This document shows positions 1-5,350 of a stretch of DNA of 5,529 bases, one piece after another (the stretch's first letter is position 1; the number at the start of each line of letters is the position of its first letter). Where the stretch lies: positions 1 to 5,529 of the forward strand of contig CALMDF010000483.1 in the NCBI GenBank assembly GCA_937864895.1, read 5' to 3'. Under the pieces are notes generated by a model. That model made no database searches and was not told the origin of the DNA. It saw only the letters and a program-made list of their open reading frames with translations. Origin of the DNA: an uncultured Holophagales bacterium. GTDB taxonomy: Bacteria; Acidobacteriota; Thermoanaerobaculia; UBA5066. The position numbers and the translations under genes were made by a program.

Positions 1-96
1 GAGGACGAAGTAGGGGAGCGCGAGCGCGAGGAGCGTCCCGAACGGGGCGAGGAGGTCGAGGGCCCCGCCCGGTGCTTCGCGATTCGTACGCGCCAT
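1..96 (-). CDS. N-terminal fragment of a membrane protein, runs off the left edge
   Basis: An ATG at 96-94 opens a frame that stays open for 32 codons to the window edge. The visible protein has a polar start (MARTNREAPGG) followed by a hydrophobic stretch (about residues 14-32, LLAPFGTLLALALPYFVL) that reads as a first transmembrane segment or an uncleaved signal anchor. No domain can be recognised from so little. It is divergent from the NusG-like gene, with 54 bp between the two start codons, so the two may share a regulatory region. The sequence ahead of the ATG has no convincing Shine-Dalgarno site. The natural-looking polar-then-hydrophobic composition supports a real gene, but the fragment is short and the call is moderate. 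Confidence 0.5.
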   Translation of the reverse strand, partial: MARTNREAPGGALDLLAPFGTLLALALPYFVL

Positions 97-150
97 CCCG
101 CCGAGGATAGCTTCGAGCGCCGGGTCGCGCGGGATTGGTAGAGTCCCGGG
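97..150. promoter_or_regulatory. Divergent intergenic gap, probable promoter region
   Basis: This 54-bp gap lies between two divergent start codons (ATG at 96-94 on minus, GTG at 151-153 on plus), so promoters for both genes should lie in or near it. I could not assign a clear -35/-10 pair. Weak -10-like strings are tagagt (139-144, plus) and tatcct (minus, about 106-111), both close to the starts. The purine-rich ggtagag (137-143) is the only candidate ribosome site for the plus-strand gene. The function is inferred from position. Confidence 0.3.
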
Positions 151-723
151 GTGCCGATCCTGAAGAGAGAGCCGGACTTCCTTCCGGAAGACCTGTTCGA
201 GCTGCCGCCGGACCGGTACCCCTGGTGGGTGGTCCACGTCCGGTCGAGACAGGAGAAGCTCCTGGCCCGGGAGTGCCGGCGGAGGGGGATCCCGTTCTAC
301 CTGCCGCTGCACGAGCACCGGAGCTCCCGCGACCGGCGGCAGCGGGTCTCGTGGCTCCCGCTCTTCCCCGGCTACCTCTTCGCCCGGGGGGACGCGGCGA
401 TCGAGAGGCTGGAGCTCCTGAAGACGAACCTCTGCGTCCACGTCTTCGCGGTCCTCGACCAGGAGGATCTCGCCCACGACCTCGGGCAGGTGAGGCGGCT
501 GCAGGAGCTGGGCCTCCCGTTGCGTCCCCTGCCCGAGCTCGCGAAGGGCGCCGTGGTGCGGATCGCCGAGGGACCGTTCGAGGGGATGACGGGGCGCGTC
601 TCGAGCGTGAAGGGAAAGGGCCGCTTCGTCGTCTCGGTACGGTTCATCCACCGCTCCGTCTCGGTGGAGCTGGACCGCGAGGCGCTCGTCCCCGAGGAGA
701 AGGCTTCCCGGCAGAAGCGCTGA
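151..723 (+). CDS. NusG-family specialised transcription elongation/antitermination factor (RfaH/UpxY-like)
   Basis: The 190-residue product has the two-domain NusG layout. An NGN domain (about residues 24-115) starts with WWVVHVRSRQEKLLARE, continues with RGIPFYLPL (45-53), and carries the diagnostic FPGYLF (72-77). A KOW domain follows (about 132-180), starting KGAVVRIAEGPFEGMTGRV. NGN domains of this family bind the RNA polymerase clamp and reduce pausing, and KOW domains contact ribosomal S10 or Rho. The spelling VRSRQEKxLA with FYLPL is closer to paralogs of the RfaH/UpxY/LoaP type than to housekeeping NusG, and no secE, rplK or rplA neighbour is present. The GTG at 151 is chosen because it leaves a normal short N-terminal lead before the NGN domain. 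The basic loop HRSSRDRRQR (56-65) before FPGYLF is where paralogs contact target DNA, but no target can be read here. The gene stands alone on the plus strand and converges on mutY with an 80-bp antisense overlap. Family assignment is secure; the regulon is unknown. Confidence 0.9.
   Translation: MPILKREPDFLPEDLFELPPDRYPWWVVHVRSRQEKLLARECRRRGIPFYLPLHEHRSSRDRRQRVSWLPLFPGYLFARGDAAIERLELLKTNLCVHVFAVLDQEDLAHDLGQVRRLQELGLPLRPLPELAKGAVVRIAEGPFEGMTGRVSSVKGKGRFVVSVRFIHRSVSVELDREALVPEEKASRQKR
644..723. other. 80-bp convergent antisense overlap of two coding 3' ends
   Basis: The plus-strand NusG-like gene ends at TGA 721-723 and the minus-strand mutY frame ends at TGA 646-644, so the two stop codons lie past one another. 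The plus strand here encodes the last turn of the KOW domain and the tail; the minus strand encodes the low-complexity Pro/Arg/Gly-rich tail of MutY. No hairpin followed by a T-run is visible for either direction, so transcripts would be expected to overlap at their 3' ends. Both frames are seen directly; any regulatory effect is inference. Confidence 0.75.
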
Positions 724-1774
724 GGGCGAGGACCTTCGGGAGGAGCCCGCCCCGCGGCGCCGCCTCGAGCTCCTCCGGGAGAAGGAGCCTCGGGCGGGTC
801 CGGTCGCCCGCCGGGGCGCCTTCAGCCACCTCGAAGACCTCGACGGCGTACCTGCGGTGCAGGACGGAGTGCCGGACGAGGCCGAGGTGGGAGAGCGAGC
901 CGGCGCGCCGGCCCGCCAGGCGGGGCCAGGCGGCCGCCAGGGCCGCGGAGGCCTCATCCCCGTCCTCGACCGCGACGAGCGGGACGACGAGGTGGCCCCT
1001 GACGAGGAAGGAGTCCTCGACGAGGACGAGGCGGCCCCGCCGGCGCGCGACTCCCGCGGCGAGGCGGACCCGGTGGGTCGGCCTCGGGGAGGCCTTCCCC
1101 GGGAAATCGCCCTGCATCCCCGTCGCCCGCGCCCGGCACGCCCGCGAGAGCGGGCACTCTTCGCAGCGAGGGGCGCGCGGGAGGCAGACGAGGGCGCCGA
1201 GCTCCATGAGGGCCTGGTTGTGGTCGGCCGGCGAGCGCGGGTCGAGGAGCTCCGCCGCGGCGGCCTCGATCGCGCGCCGCGAGGCGCCGCCCTTCGCGTC
1301 GCCCGGGACCGCGAGGAGGCGGGAGAGGACGCGGGCGACGTTCCCGTCGACGACGGGCGCCGGCACGCCGAACGCGATGGAGGCGACGGCGGCCGCCGTG
1401 TAGGGGCCGACCCCCGGAAGCGCGCGGAGGCCCTCGAGCGTCCGCGGGATTCCGCCCCCGAGCGAGACGACGCGCCGGGCCGCGCGGTGGAGGTTCCTCG
1501 CGCGGGCGTAGTAGCCGAGGCCGCTCCACTCCGCGAGGACCTCGGTCTCCGAGGCGGCGGCGAGGGAGGCGACGGTCGGGAAGCGGGAGAGGAACCTCTC
1601 CCACCGGGGAGCCCCCGTGGCGACGGTCGTCTGCTGGAGGATCACCTCGGACACCCAGACGCCCCACGCGTCGCGCGAACGTCGGAAGGGGAGGTCGCGA
1701 CCCGCGCGGCGGTACCAGCCGAGGAGCGCGGCGCGCAGGGCCGGCAGGCGCGGAGCGGGGAGGCCTGCGGTCAG
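644..1774 (-). CDS. mutY: Adenine DNA glycosylase MutY
   Basis: MutY removes adenine mispaired with 8-oxoguanine in base-excision repair. Numbering here is from a proposed CTG start at 1774-1772 (376 residues). The N-terminal helix LLGWYRRAGRDLPF (17-30) and the motif VSEVILQQTTVATG (41-54) carry catalytic Glu43. The helix-hairpin-helix LPGVGPYTAAAV (119-130) includes Tyr125, and VVDGNVARVL carries catalytic Asp143. The 4Fe-4S ligands Cys197, Cys204, Cys207 and Cys213 have the exact C-x6-C-x2-C-x5-C spacing. The NUDIX-like C-terminal domain (about 232-315) is diverged: the FSH recognition motif reads V304-L305-H306, and the usual GLWxxLWEFP-type segment is not recognisable. The only ATG/GTG/TTG in frame is the GTG at 1654-1652, which would delete 40 conserved residues and put the catalytic Glu at position 3. 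A CTG overlapping the upstream TGA is therefore preferred, with CTG 1747 and CTG 1738 as alternatives. The C-terminal 25 residues are Pro/Arg/Gly-rich and lie antisense to the NusG-like gene. Identity is secure; the start is not. Confidence 0.9.
   Translation of the reverse strand: MTAGLPAPRLPALRAALLGWYRRAGRDLPFRRSRDAWGVWVSEVILQQTTVATGAPRWERFLSRFPTVASLAAASETEVLAEWSGLGYYARARNLHRAARRVVSLGGGIPRTLEGLRALPGVGPYTAAAVASIAFGVPAPVVDGNVARVLSRLLAVPGDAKGGASRRAIEAAAAELLDPRSPADHNQALMELGALVCLPRAPRCEECPLSRACRARATGMQGDFPGKASPRPTHRVRLAAGVARRRGRLVLVEDSFLVRGHLVVPLVAVEDGDEASAALAAAWPRLAGRRAGSLSHLGLVRHSVLHRRYAVEVFEVAEGAPAGDRTRPRLLLPEELEAAPRGGLLPKVLALSASAGKPSPRGRAPRGPAPPRRSGG
1771..1774 (-). promoter_or_regulatory. 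CTGA stop/start overlap, proposed translational coupling into mutY
   Basis: On the minus strand the four bases CTGA hold the TGA stop of the anti-sigma-like gene (1773-1771) and, one base earlier, a CTG in the mutY frame (1774-1772). This mimics the common ATGA/GTGA coupling junction with a rare start codon. The 20 bases upstream are pyrimidine-rich (tcctcc) with no Shine-Dalgarno site, so re-initiation by the terminating ribosome would be needed. The proposal rests on the conserved MutY residues encoded between here and the GTG at 1654. Confidence 0.4.
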
Positions 1775-2265
1775 AGCCGGGCGCGGAGGACCGTCTCGCC
1801 TGTGGTGGCGCGGCGGAGCGCGACCGAGGAGAGGGCGGGTCCCGTCGGGAGCATGAGGTAGGGGACTTCGCCGTCGCCGGCGCCGTCCGTGAAGAGCTCG
1901 GGTCCCGCCACGGCGCTGCCGTCGCGACGCTCGAAGGCGAGGACGAACCGCTCGCGCGGGGGGAGGTACCAGCAGAAAAATGCGGCCTCCCTCCCGCAGG
2001 AGGAGACGACGACCCGGGCGAGAGGCCGGCCCCTGCCCCGGCGCCGGCCTGCGGGCTCCGAGAGGACGCGGTCGCGAAGCCTGTCCGCCGGGCGCGAGAG
2101 GAGGTTGAAGGACGCCTCGCGGTCCTTCGCGAACGCGCGGAGCCGCTCGTCGAGCCGTTCCTTCAGGCGCGGGGGGGGCGCGACGCGAGGAAGGGCCGCC
2201 GCCATCGCGGCGACGACGTCGGGGAATCGCTCCATGGGGTCGGACGGCGAAACGGCTGGAGTCAT
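1771..2265 (-). CDS. Putative soluble RskA-like anti-sigma factor (partner of the adjacent ECF sigma)
   Basis: The 164-residue protein starts 7 bp after the sigma factor stop, the usual place for a cognate anti-sigma gene. Residues 12-46 hold a helix, then PRVAPPPRLKERLDERL (26-42), the Pro-rich hinge and helix typical of anti-sigma domains of the RskA/ChrR type. Residues 47-82 are charged and helical, ending in a basic stretch (AGRRRGRGR). Residues 83-164 look beta-rich; LPPRERFVLAFERRDGSAVA (101-120) and LPTGPALSSVALRRATTGE resemble the C-terminal RskA fold. What is missing is notable: no transmembrane segment joins the two parts, there is no HxxxCxxC zinc motif (the only Cys are 90 and 98), and the N-terminal domain is short. 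It would therefore act in the cytoplasm. The ATG at 2265 is chosen for its spacing; Met11 (2235) is an alternative. Function is inferred from context and faint similarity, so it could be an unrelated sigma-linked protein. Confidence 0.6.
   Translation of the reverse strand: MTPAVSPSDPMERFPDVVAAMAAALPRVAPPPRLKERLDERLRAFAKDREASFNLLSRPADRLRDRVLSEPAGRRRGRGRPLARVVVSSCGREAAFFCWYLPPRERFVLAFERRDGSAVAGPELFTDGAGDGEVPYLMLPTGPALSSVALRRATTGETVLRARL
2171..2178. repeat. Eight-base G/C homopolymer tract inside the anti-sigma-like gene
   Basis: The plus strand reads eight consecutive G (eight C on the coding strand) and encodes most of Pro30-Pro32 at the hinge of the anti-sigma-like protein. It is the longest single-base run noticed in the window. 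Runs of seven occur at 3048-3054 and 4145-4151. A slip of one base here would shift the frame before the C-terminal domain. In such GC-rich DNA a run of this size may be chance. Confidence 0.5.
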
Positions 2266-2272
2266 CGTCAGG

Positions 2273-2872
2273 TCAGTCGAGGTGCTTGCGGAGCCGGATC
2301 AGCCCCTGCCGGATCCGGGTCTTGACGGTGCCGAGCGGCTGGCCGAGGCGTTCGGCGATCTCGACGTGGGTCAGGCCCTTCAGGAAGGCGAGCTCGACGG
2401 CTTCGCGCTGAACGGCGGAGAGCTTCGTCATCGCGGCCCGCACCGCGTCCCGGTTCTGCCGGAACGAGACGACCTCGTCCGGGGAGGCGGCCTCGTCCAG
2501 CGGGTCGAGGTGGACGGCGGGGTCGTCGAAGGAGATCGTCCGGTCCTCGCGCCGGTTCCGGGCCCTGAGGCGGTCGATCGCCCGGGACCGGGCGAGCGTG
2601 AAGATCCACGCGGGCGGGGCGCCTCGCGCCGGGTCGTAACGGTCCGCCTGCCGCCAGATCTGCCAGAAGACGTCGAGGGCCACGTCCTCGGCTTCCTCGG
2701 CGTTCTGCAGCACCTTCCAGACGAGGGAGTAGACCGGCGAGGAGTACCTGGCGTAGAGGAGGTCCAGGGCCGGCTGGTCTCCGTGGCGGATCCGCTCGAC
2801 GAGCTCGAGGTCCGTCGGTCCGGGTCGAGCCTGGCTCTCTGCGGCCGCGGCCGCTCCGGAGGTTCGGTCCAT
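2273..2872 (-). CDS. ECF-family RNA polymerase sigma factor, SigK-like
   Basis: This 199-residue alternative sigma-70 factor has only regions 2 and 4, the normal ECF size. After an Ala-rich lead (1-20), sigma region 2 (about 21-108) contains DLELVERIRHGDQPALDLLY, then AEEAEDVALDVFWQIW (region 2.2, core binding) and RYDPARGAPPAWIFTLARSRAIDRLR (78-103; regions 2.3/2.4, -10 melting and recognition). A linker (109-140) leads to sigma region 4 (about 141-197), with LSAVQREAVELAFLKGLTHV and the helix-turn-helix IAERLGQPLGTVKTRIRQGL. The DP-x-G-x-P-xAW-x-ARSRAIDRLR spelling is characteristic of SigK-like ECF groups, whose partners are RskA-type or ChrR-type anti-sigma factors. ATG 2872-2870 is chosen because region 2 follows at normal distance and the upstream gene stops 11 bp before. 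The open frame continues upstream to 3304 but reads antisense-like filler over the CBM9-like gene. Target promoters are unknown. Confidence 0.95.
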   Translation of the reverse strand: MDRTSGAAAAAESQARPGPTDLELVERIRHGDQPALDLLYARYSSPVYSLVWKVLQNAEEAEDVALDVFWQIWRQADRYDPARGAPPAWIFTLARSRAIDRLRARNRREDRTISFDDPAVHLDPLDEAASPDEVVSFRQNRDAVRAAMTKLSAVQREAVELAFLKGLTHVEIAERLGQPLGTVKTRIRQGLIRLRKHLD

Positions 2873-2883
2873 CGCGGTCGAGG

Positions 2884-3543
2884 TTACAGGATTTCGACGA
2901 ACCGGAACGTCGCGAAGGACGACGGCACGTGGAAGTCCGGCGGGGTCGCCCGGCCGGTCGGCACGAGCGACTCGAAGCGGACCGACCTCCCGCGGGCGAT
3001 CCGTGTCAGGTTCCCGCGACGCTCGTCTCCGGGCCGGGGGCGGAGGAGGGGGGGCGTGAGCACGGACCAGGGTATGGAGATCCAGCTGCGCCATCTCTCC
3101 CACTCCGTCGGCCGCCGGTCCGCCGGATCTCCCTCGACGTGGATCTTCAGGCCGGGCACCGGCACCCCCTTGACGAGGTGCCACGTCTCCCGGTTCGCGT
3201 GGGGGTTGGCGACGCGGGCGGCGTAGTGGATCCCCTCCGGGTTGACGACGACCTCGAGGTACCGGGACGGCTCGGCGGAGTCGGCCCAGAAGAGCTCGAC
3301 GCACTCGTCGTCCCAGACTTCTTCGTGGGGCCGCCGCGCCCGGACGCGCAGGGGAGGATCGGAGAGGACGTCGAAGAGGACGTGGAGGTGGCGGGGGCCT
3401 CCGACGAGGGCGACCCGGGTCGAGCGGTCGTCGGGCGGCGTTCCGTCGAGCCCTCCGAGCGCGTGAAAGACGAGGTGGTCCTGGGCGTCGCCGCGCCGGG
3501 CCGCCTTCGGGAGGAGCGGCACGTCGACGACGACAGGGGTCAC
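2884..3543 (-). CDS. CBM9-like carbohydrate-binding-type domain protein
   Basis: The 219-residue protein is almost entirely one CBM9-like beta-sandwich, the fold that in xylanases and related enzymes binds sugar reducing ends and that also occurs alone in many uncharacterised bacterial proteins. The clearest signature is EVWDDECVELFWADSAEP then RYLEVVVNPEGIHY (residues 75-107), matching the family pattern (I/V)W-x-DDxxELF...Y-x-E-x-x-x-N-P-x-G. Earlier strands include RVALVGGPRHLHVLFDV (43-59), and the C-terminus PPDFHVPSSFATFRFVEI (201-218) is the usual closing strand. There is no signal peptide or membrane segment, so as read it stays in the cytoplasm, although its operon partner is secreted. 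The GTG at 3543-3541 overlaps the upstream TGA (GTGA), with a G-rich string a few bases ahead that could serve as ribosome site. Fold assignment is good; ligand and role are unknown. Confidence 0.8.
   Translation of the reverse strand: MTPVVVDVPLLPKAARRGDAQDHLVFHALGGLDGTPPDDRSTRVALVGGPRHLHVLFDVLSDPPLRVRARRPHEEVWDDECVELFWADSAEPSRYLEVVVNPEGIHYAARVANPHANRETWHLVKGVPVPGLKIHVEGDPADRRPTEWERWRSWISIPWSVLTPPLLRPRPGDERRGNLTRIARGRSVRFESLVPTGRATPPDFHVPSSFATFRFVEIL
3540..3543 (-). promoter_or_regulatory. GTGA stop/start overlap between the phosphodiesterase and CBM9-like genes
   Basis: On the minus strand the GTG start of the CBM9-like gene (3543-3541) overlaps the TGA stop of the phosphodiesterase gene (3542-3540) by two bases, giving a four-base GTGA junction. 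Such junctions usually mean translational coupling, so the two proteins are probably made in a linked ratio. A perfect CCCCCGGGGG palindrome (3548-3557) sits just upstream and contributes the G-run that may act as ribosome site. Confidence 0.8.
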
Positions 3544-5339
3544 TTCGCCCCCGGGGGAGAAATCCCGAGCCGCGCGGCCACGCGCGCGGCGACCTCGACG
3601 GACCTGACGGAAGGGACGCGCGCGGGGACGATTCCCGGGCCGACGTGGAAGAAGACCCCGTCGAGGGCGGGGGCGGGACCGTAGCCGTGCTGGGCGACGA
3701 GGTCGGTGGGGAGGATCGGCGGCGCGGCCGGCCCCTGCTCAGGGAAGCCGCCCTGAAGGGTCGTCCCGTTTCCCGCGAGGAGAACGAGGTCCCCGATGTT
3801 CGGGTGGTCGAGGCCGAGGGTCGCGGCCTCGCCCCGGAGCGCGACGATCTCGAAGAGGGGCGCCCCCGTCTCGTCCTTCAGCGAGCGGAAGAGGCCGGCG
3901 ATGTCCGCGAGGACCGCGGCGGCTTCCTCGGGCGAAAGGACGCCTCCCGGCATCTCGCCCGCCCGGTTGAGGACCACGAGCGCGCAGCCGCCCGAGACGA
4001 CGACGTCGGCCGGGGAGTCCGGGCGGACGATCGACCGCCCGGAAAGGGAGTCGGTCGTGATCCAGCCCATCCTCCTCATCGTCTCGGCCGGGTGGACGGC
4101 CCGCCGGACCGGGCGGAGGCCGTGGTCCGAGACGAAGGCGACGTCCCCCCCGCGATCGAGGAAGCGAAGGTAGCGCACGGCGGCGCGGTCGGCGATCCGC
4201 CACGCCTCGCGCAGGCCCGCCGTGGCCGGAGCCAGAACGTGGGAGGTCTCGTCGAGGACGGGCTGGTAGGCGAGAAGGACGTCCCAGTCGCCGCGCCGCT
4301 CGGCCACCTCGTACGCCGTCGTGAGGAAGGTCGAGAGGCGGTCGGCCATCTCGAGGAAGGTCTTCAGGTCGGGCTCCGCGCCCTTCAGCAGCGCGGGGTC
4401 GGGCTGCCCGGGCCAGAAGCCACACCGCCGGTCGAGAGTCCGCTGGAAGTCCTCGGGCCAGGCCTCGGTCTGCCCCGTGCCGCCGACGTAGAGAGAGACC
4501 GAAGAGGCGTCGGGGGAGAGCTTCAGGAGCTTTATCCAGCGCCCGCGGCTCGCGACCCCGTCGCTCTTCTCCGCGAGGGGGAGCCACTCTCCCGGCCGGA
4601 GGCGTCCGGCGAGGTTCCCGTCGGCGTCGAGGGCGGCGAGCGTGTCGTACTCGCGCCGCCCGTCGTCGTTCGTGTCGAGGAGGACGAAAGTGAAGGAGCG
4701 CGCCGCGGAGCCGTCCCGGCCCGCCGGCGACTCAACTCTCACGAGCCGGGGCGGCGACCAGCTCCTCGCCTCGACGGGGAGCGCGATCGCGGCGTCGGGG
4801 AAAGCCGACCCGGCCTCCGGACCGGCCCACAGGAAGCCGGGGGAGCGGGAGTCCACCCACCGGAGCCCGACCGGGGTGGTCGTGCGCGGGGTGCGTCCCG
4901 TGACGCCGGGCCAGCTCAGGGAGGCGACCCGGTGGCCCTGGCGGGCAAGGGCCTCCCAGAGGGTCTCGACGGCCGGCTCGGCGTCGAAGCCGCTGACCCG
5001 GGCCTTCAGCGGCCCGCCCGCGGGCCAGTACGTGTTGGAGACGATGCCGGTGGCCTCCGGGAGCGCGCCCGTGGAGATCGAGGCGTGCGTGACGGCCGTG
5101 AGGGACGGGCTCACGGTCTGGAGGCGCCCCGCCGAAACGCCCTCGCGCTCGGCGCGCCGGAAGCCGTCGGCGGAAAGGGACTCGCGCTGCCGTTCGTACT
5201 CTTCGCCTCCCGCCCCGTCGAACGAGACGAGCAGGACGCGGCGGGGAGGCTCGGGCGGAGGCGCCGCGCCGAGAAGGCCCGGCACGAGGAGCGCGGCGAG
5301 GAGCGGGAAACGGAAGACGTGCGTGTGGGAGCGGGACAT
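3540..5339 (-). CDS. Secreted alkaline-phosphatase-superfamily phosphodiesterase / nucleotide pyrophosphatase
   Basis: This 599-residue protein belongs to the type I phosphodiesterase/nucleotide pyrophosphatase branch of the alkaline phosphatase superfamily (two-metal, usually zinc, phospho-ester hydrolysis). A Sec signal peptide is clear: basic MSRSHTHVFRF, hydrophobic PLLAALLVPGLLG, probable cleavage at LGA/AP near residue 25; there is no lipobox. Metal and catalytic residues appear in family order: Asp41 in LLVSFDGAGG, nucleophile Thr81 in SPSLTAVTHASISTG, Asp363 and His367 in LDETSHVLAP, Asp405-His406 in AFVSDHG, and His551 in AQHGYGP. An insertion at about 165-325 holds EF-hand-like DTNDDGRREYD (222-232) and DADGN (238-242), possible calcium loops. 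It starts 11 bp after the preceding gene and overlaps the next by four bases. ATG 5339 is preferred over TTG 5348 because the signal peptide then begins normally. The enzyme class is secure; the substrate (nucleotide, phospholipid headgroup or other phosphodiester) cannot be read. Confidence 0.88.
   Translation of the reverse strand: MSRSHTHVFRFPLLAALLVPGLLGAAPPPEPPRRVLLVSFDGAGGEEYERQRESLSADGFRRAEREGVSAGRLQTVSPSLTAVTHASISTGALPEATGIVSNTYWPAGGPLKARVSGFDAEPAVETLWEALARQGHRVASLSWPGVTGRTPRTTTPVGLRWVDSRSPGFLWAGPEAGSAFPDAAIALPVEARSWSPPRLVRVESPAGRDGSAARSFTFVLLDTNDDGRREYDTLAALDADGNLAGRLRPGEWLPLAEKSDGVASRGRWIKLLKLSPDASSVSLYVGGTGQTEAWPEDFQRTLDRRCGFWPGQPDPALLKGAEPDLKTFLEMADRLSTFLTTAYEVAERRGDWDVLLAYQPVLDETSHVLAPATAGLREAWRIADRAAVRYLRFLDRGGDVAFVSDHGLRPVRRAVHPAETMRRMGWITTDSLSGRSIVRPDSPADVVVSGGCALVVLNRAGEMPGGVLSPEEAAAVLADIAGLFRSLKDETGAPLFEIVALRGEAATLGLDHPNIGDLVLLAGNGTTLQGGFPEQGPAAPPILPTDLVAQHGYGPAPALDGVFFHVGPGIVPARVPSVRSVEVAARVAARLGISPPGAK
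4614..4676 (-). other. EF-hand-like Asp-rich loops inside the phosphodiesterase
   Basis: Two short Asp-rich loops lie close together in the insertion of the phosphodiesterase: DTNDDGRREYD (residues 222-232) and DADGN (238-242), separated by TLAAL. The first has the D-x-N-x-DG spacing of EF-hand and dockerin-type calcium loops. The surrounding pattern (FVLLDTNDDG...YDTLAALDADGN) resembles calcium-binding loops in secreted repeat proteins. Calcium binding is inferred from spacing only. Confidence 0.5.
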
Positions 5340-5350
5340 TCCCCGCAAGC

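Noticed and set aside
744..774. LSH (SLSHLGLV) in MutY as the FSH motif
   Set aside because: Gapless alignment with the E. coli motif places the recognition triplet eight to ten residues later, at Val-Leu-His, with the flanking Arg-His matching.
135..1403. A 422-codon plus-strand open frame covering the NusG-like and mutY regions
   Set aside because: Its translation is Arg/Ala/Gly/Pro-rich filler with no motif, and it overlaps two genes with clear family signatures. GC-rich DNA often leaves such frames open.
857..1861. A 334-codon plus-strand open frame antisense to mutY
   Set aside because: The sequence is dominated by Arg, Glu, Asp and Gly from reversed GC-rich codons. It has no domain and lies antisense to a MutY with all catalytic residues present.
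1889..3226. A 445-codon plus-strand open frame across the anti-sigma, sigma and CBM9-like genes
   Set aside because: It is low-complexity antisense of three genes, and the minus-strand readings hold all recognisable motifs.
2873..3304. An N-terminal extension of the sigma factor to 343 residues
   Set aside because: The extra sequence lies over the CBM9-like gene in another frame, is Arg/Pro-rich, and is not part of any sigma domain. ATG 2872 gives the normal ECF length.
3548..3557. A CCCCCGGGGG palindrome considered as a terminator
   Set aside because: It has no loop and no following T-run, and it lies inside the coding end of the phosphodiesterase just before a coupled start.
5340..5348. 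TTG at 5348 as the phosphodiesterase start (three residues longer)
   Set aside because: The ATG at 5339 gives a typical signal peptide start and keeps a clean 11-bp gap from the preceding stop. The difference is small and not excluded.
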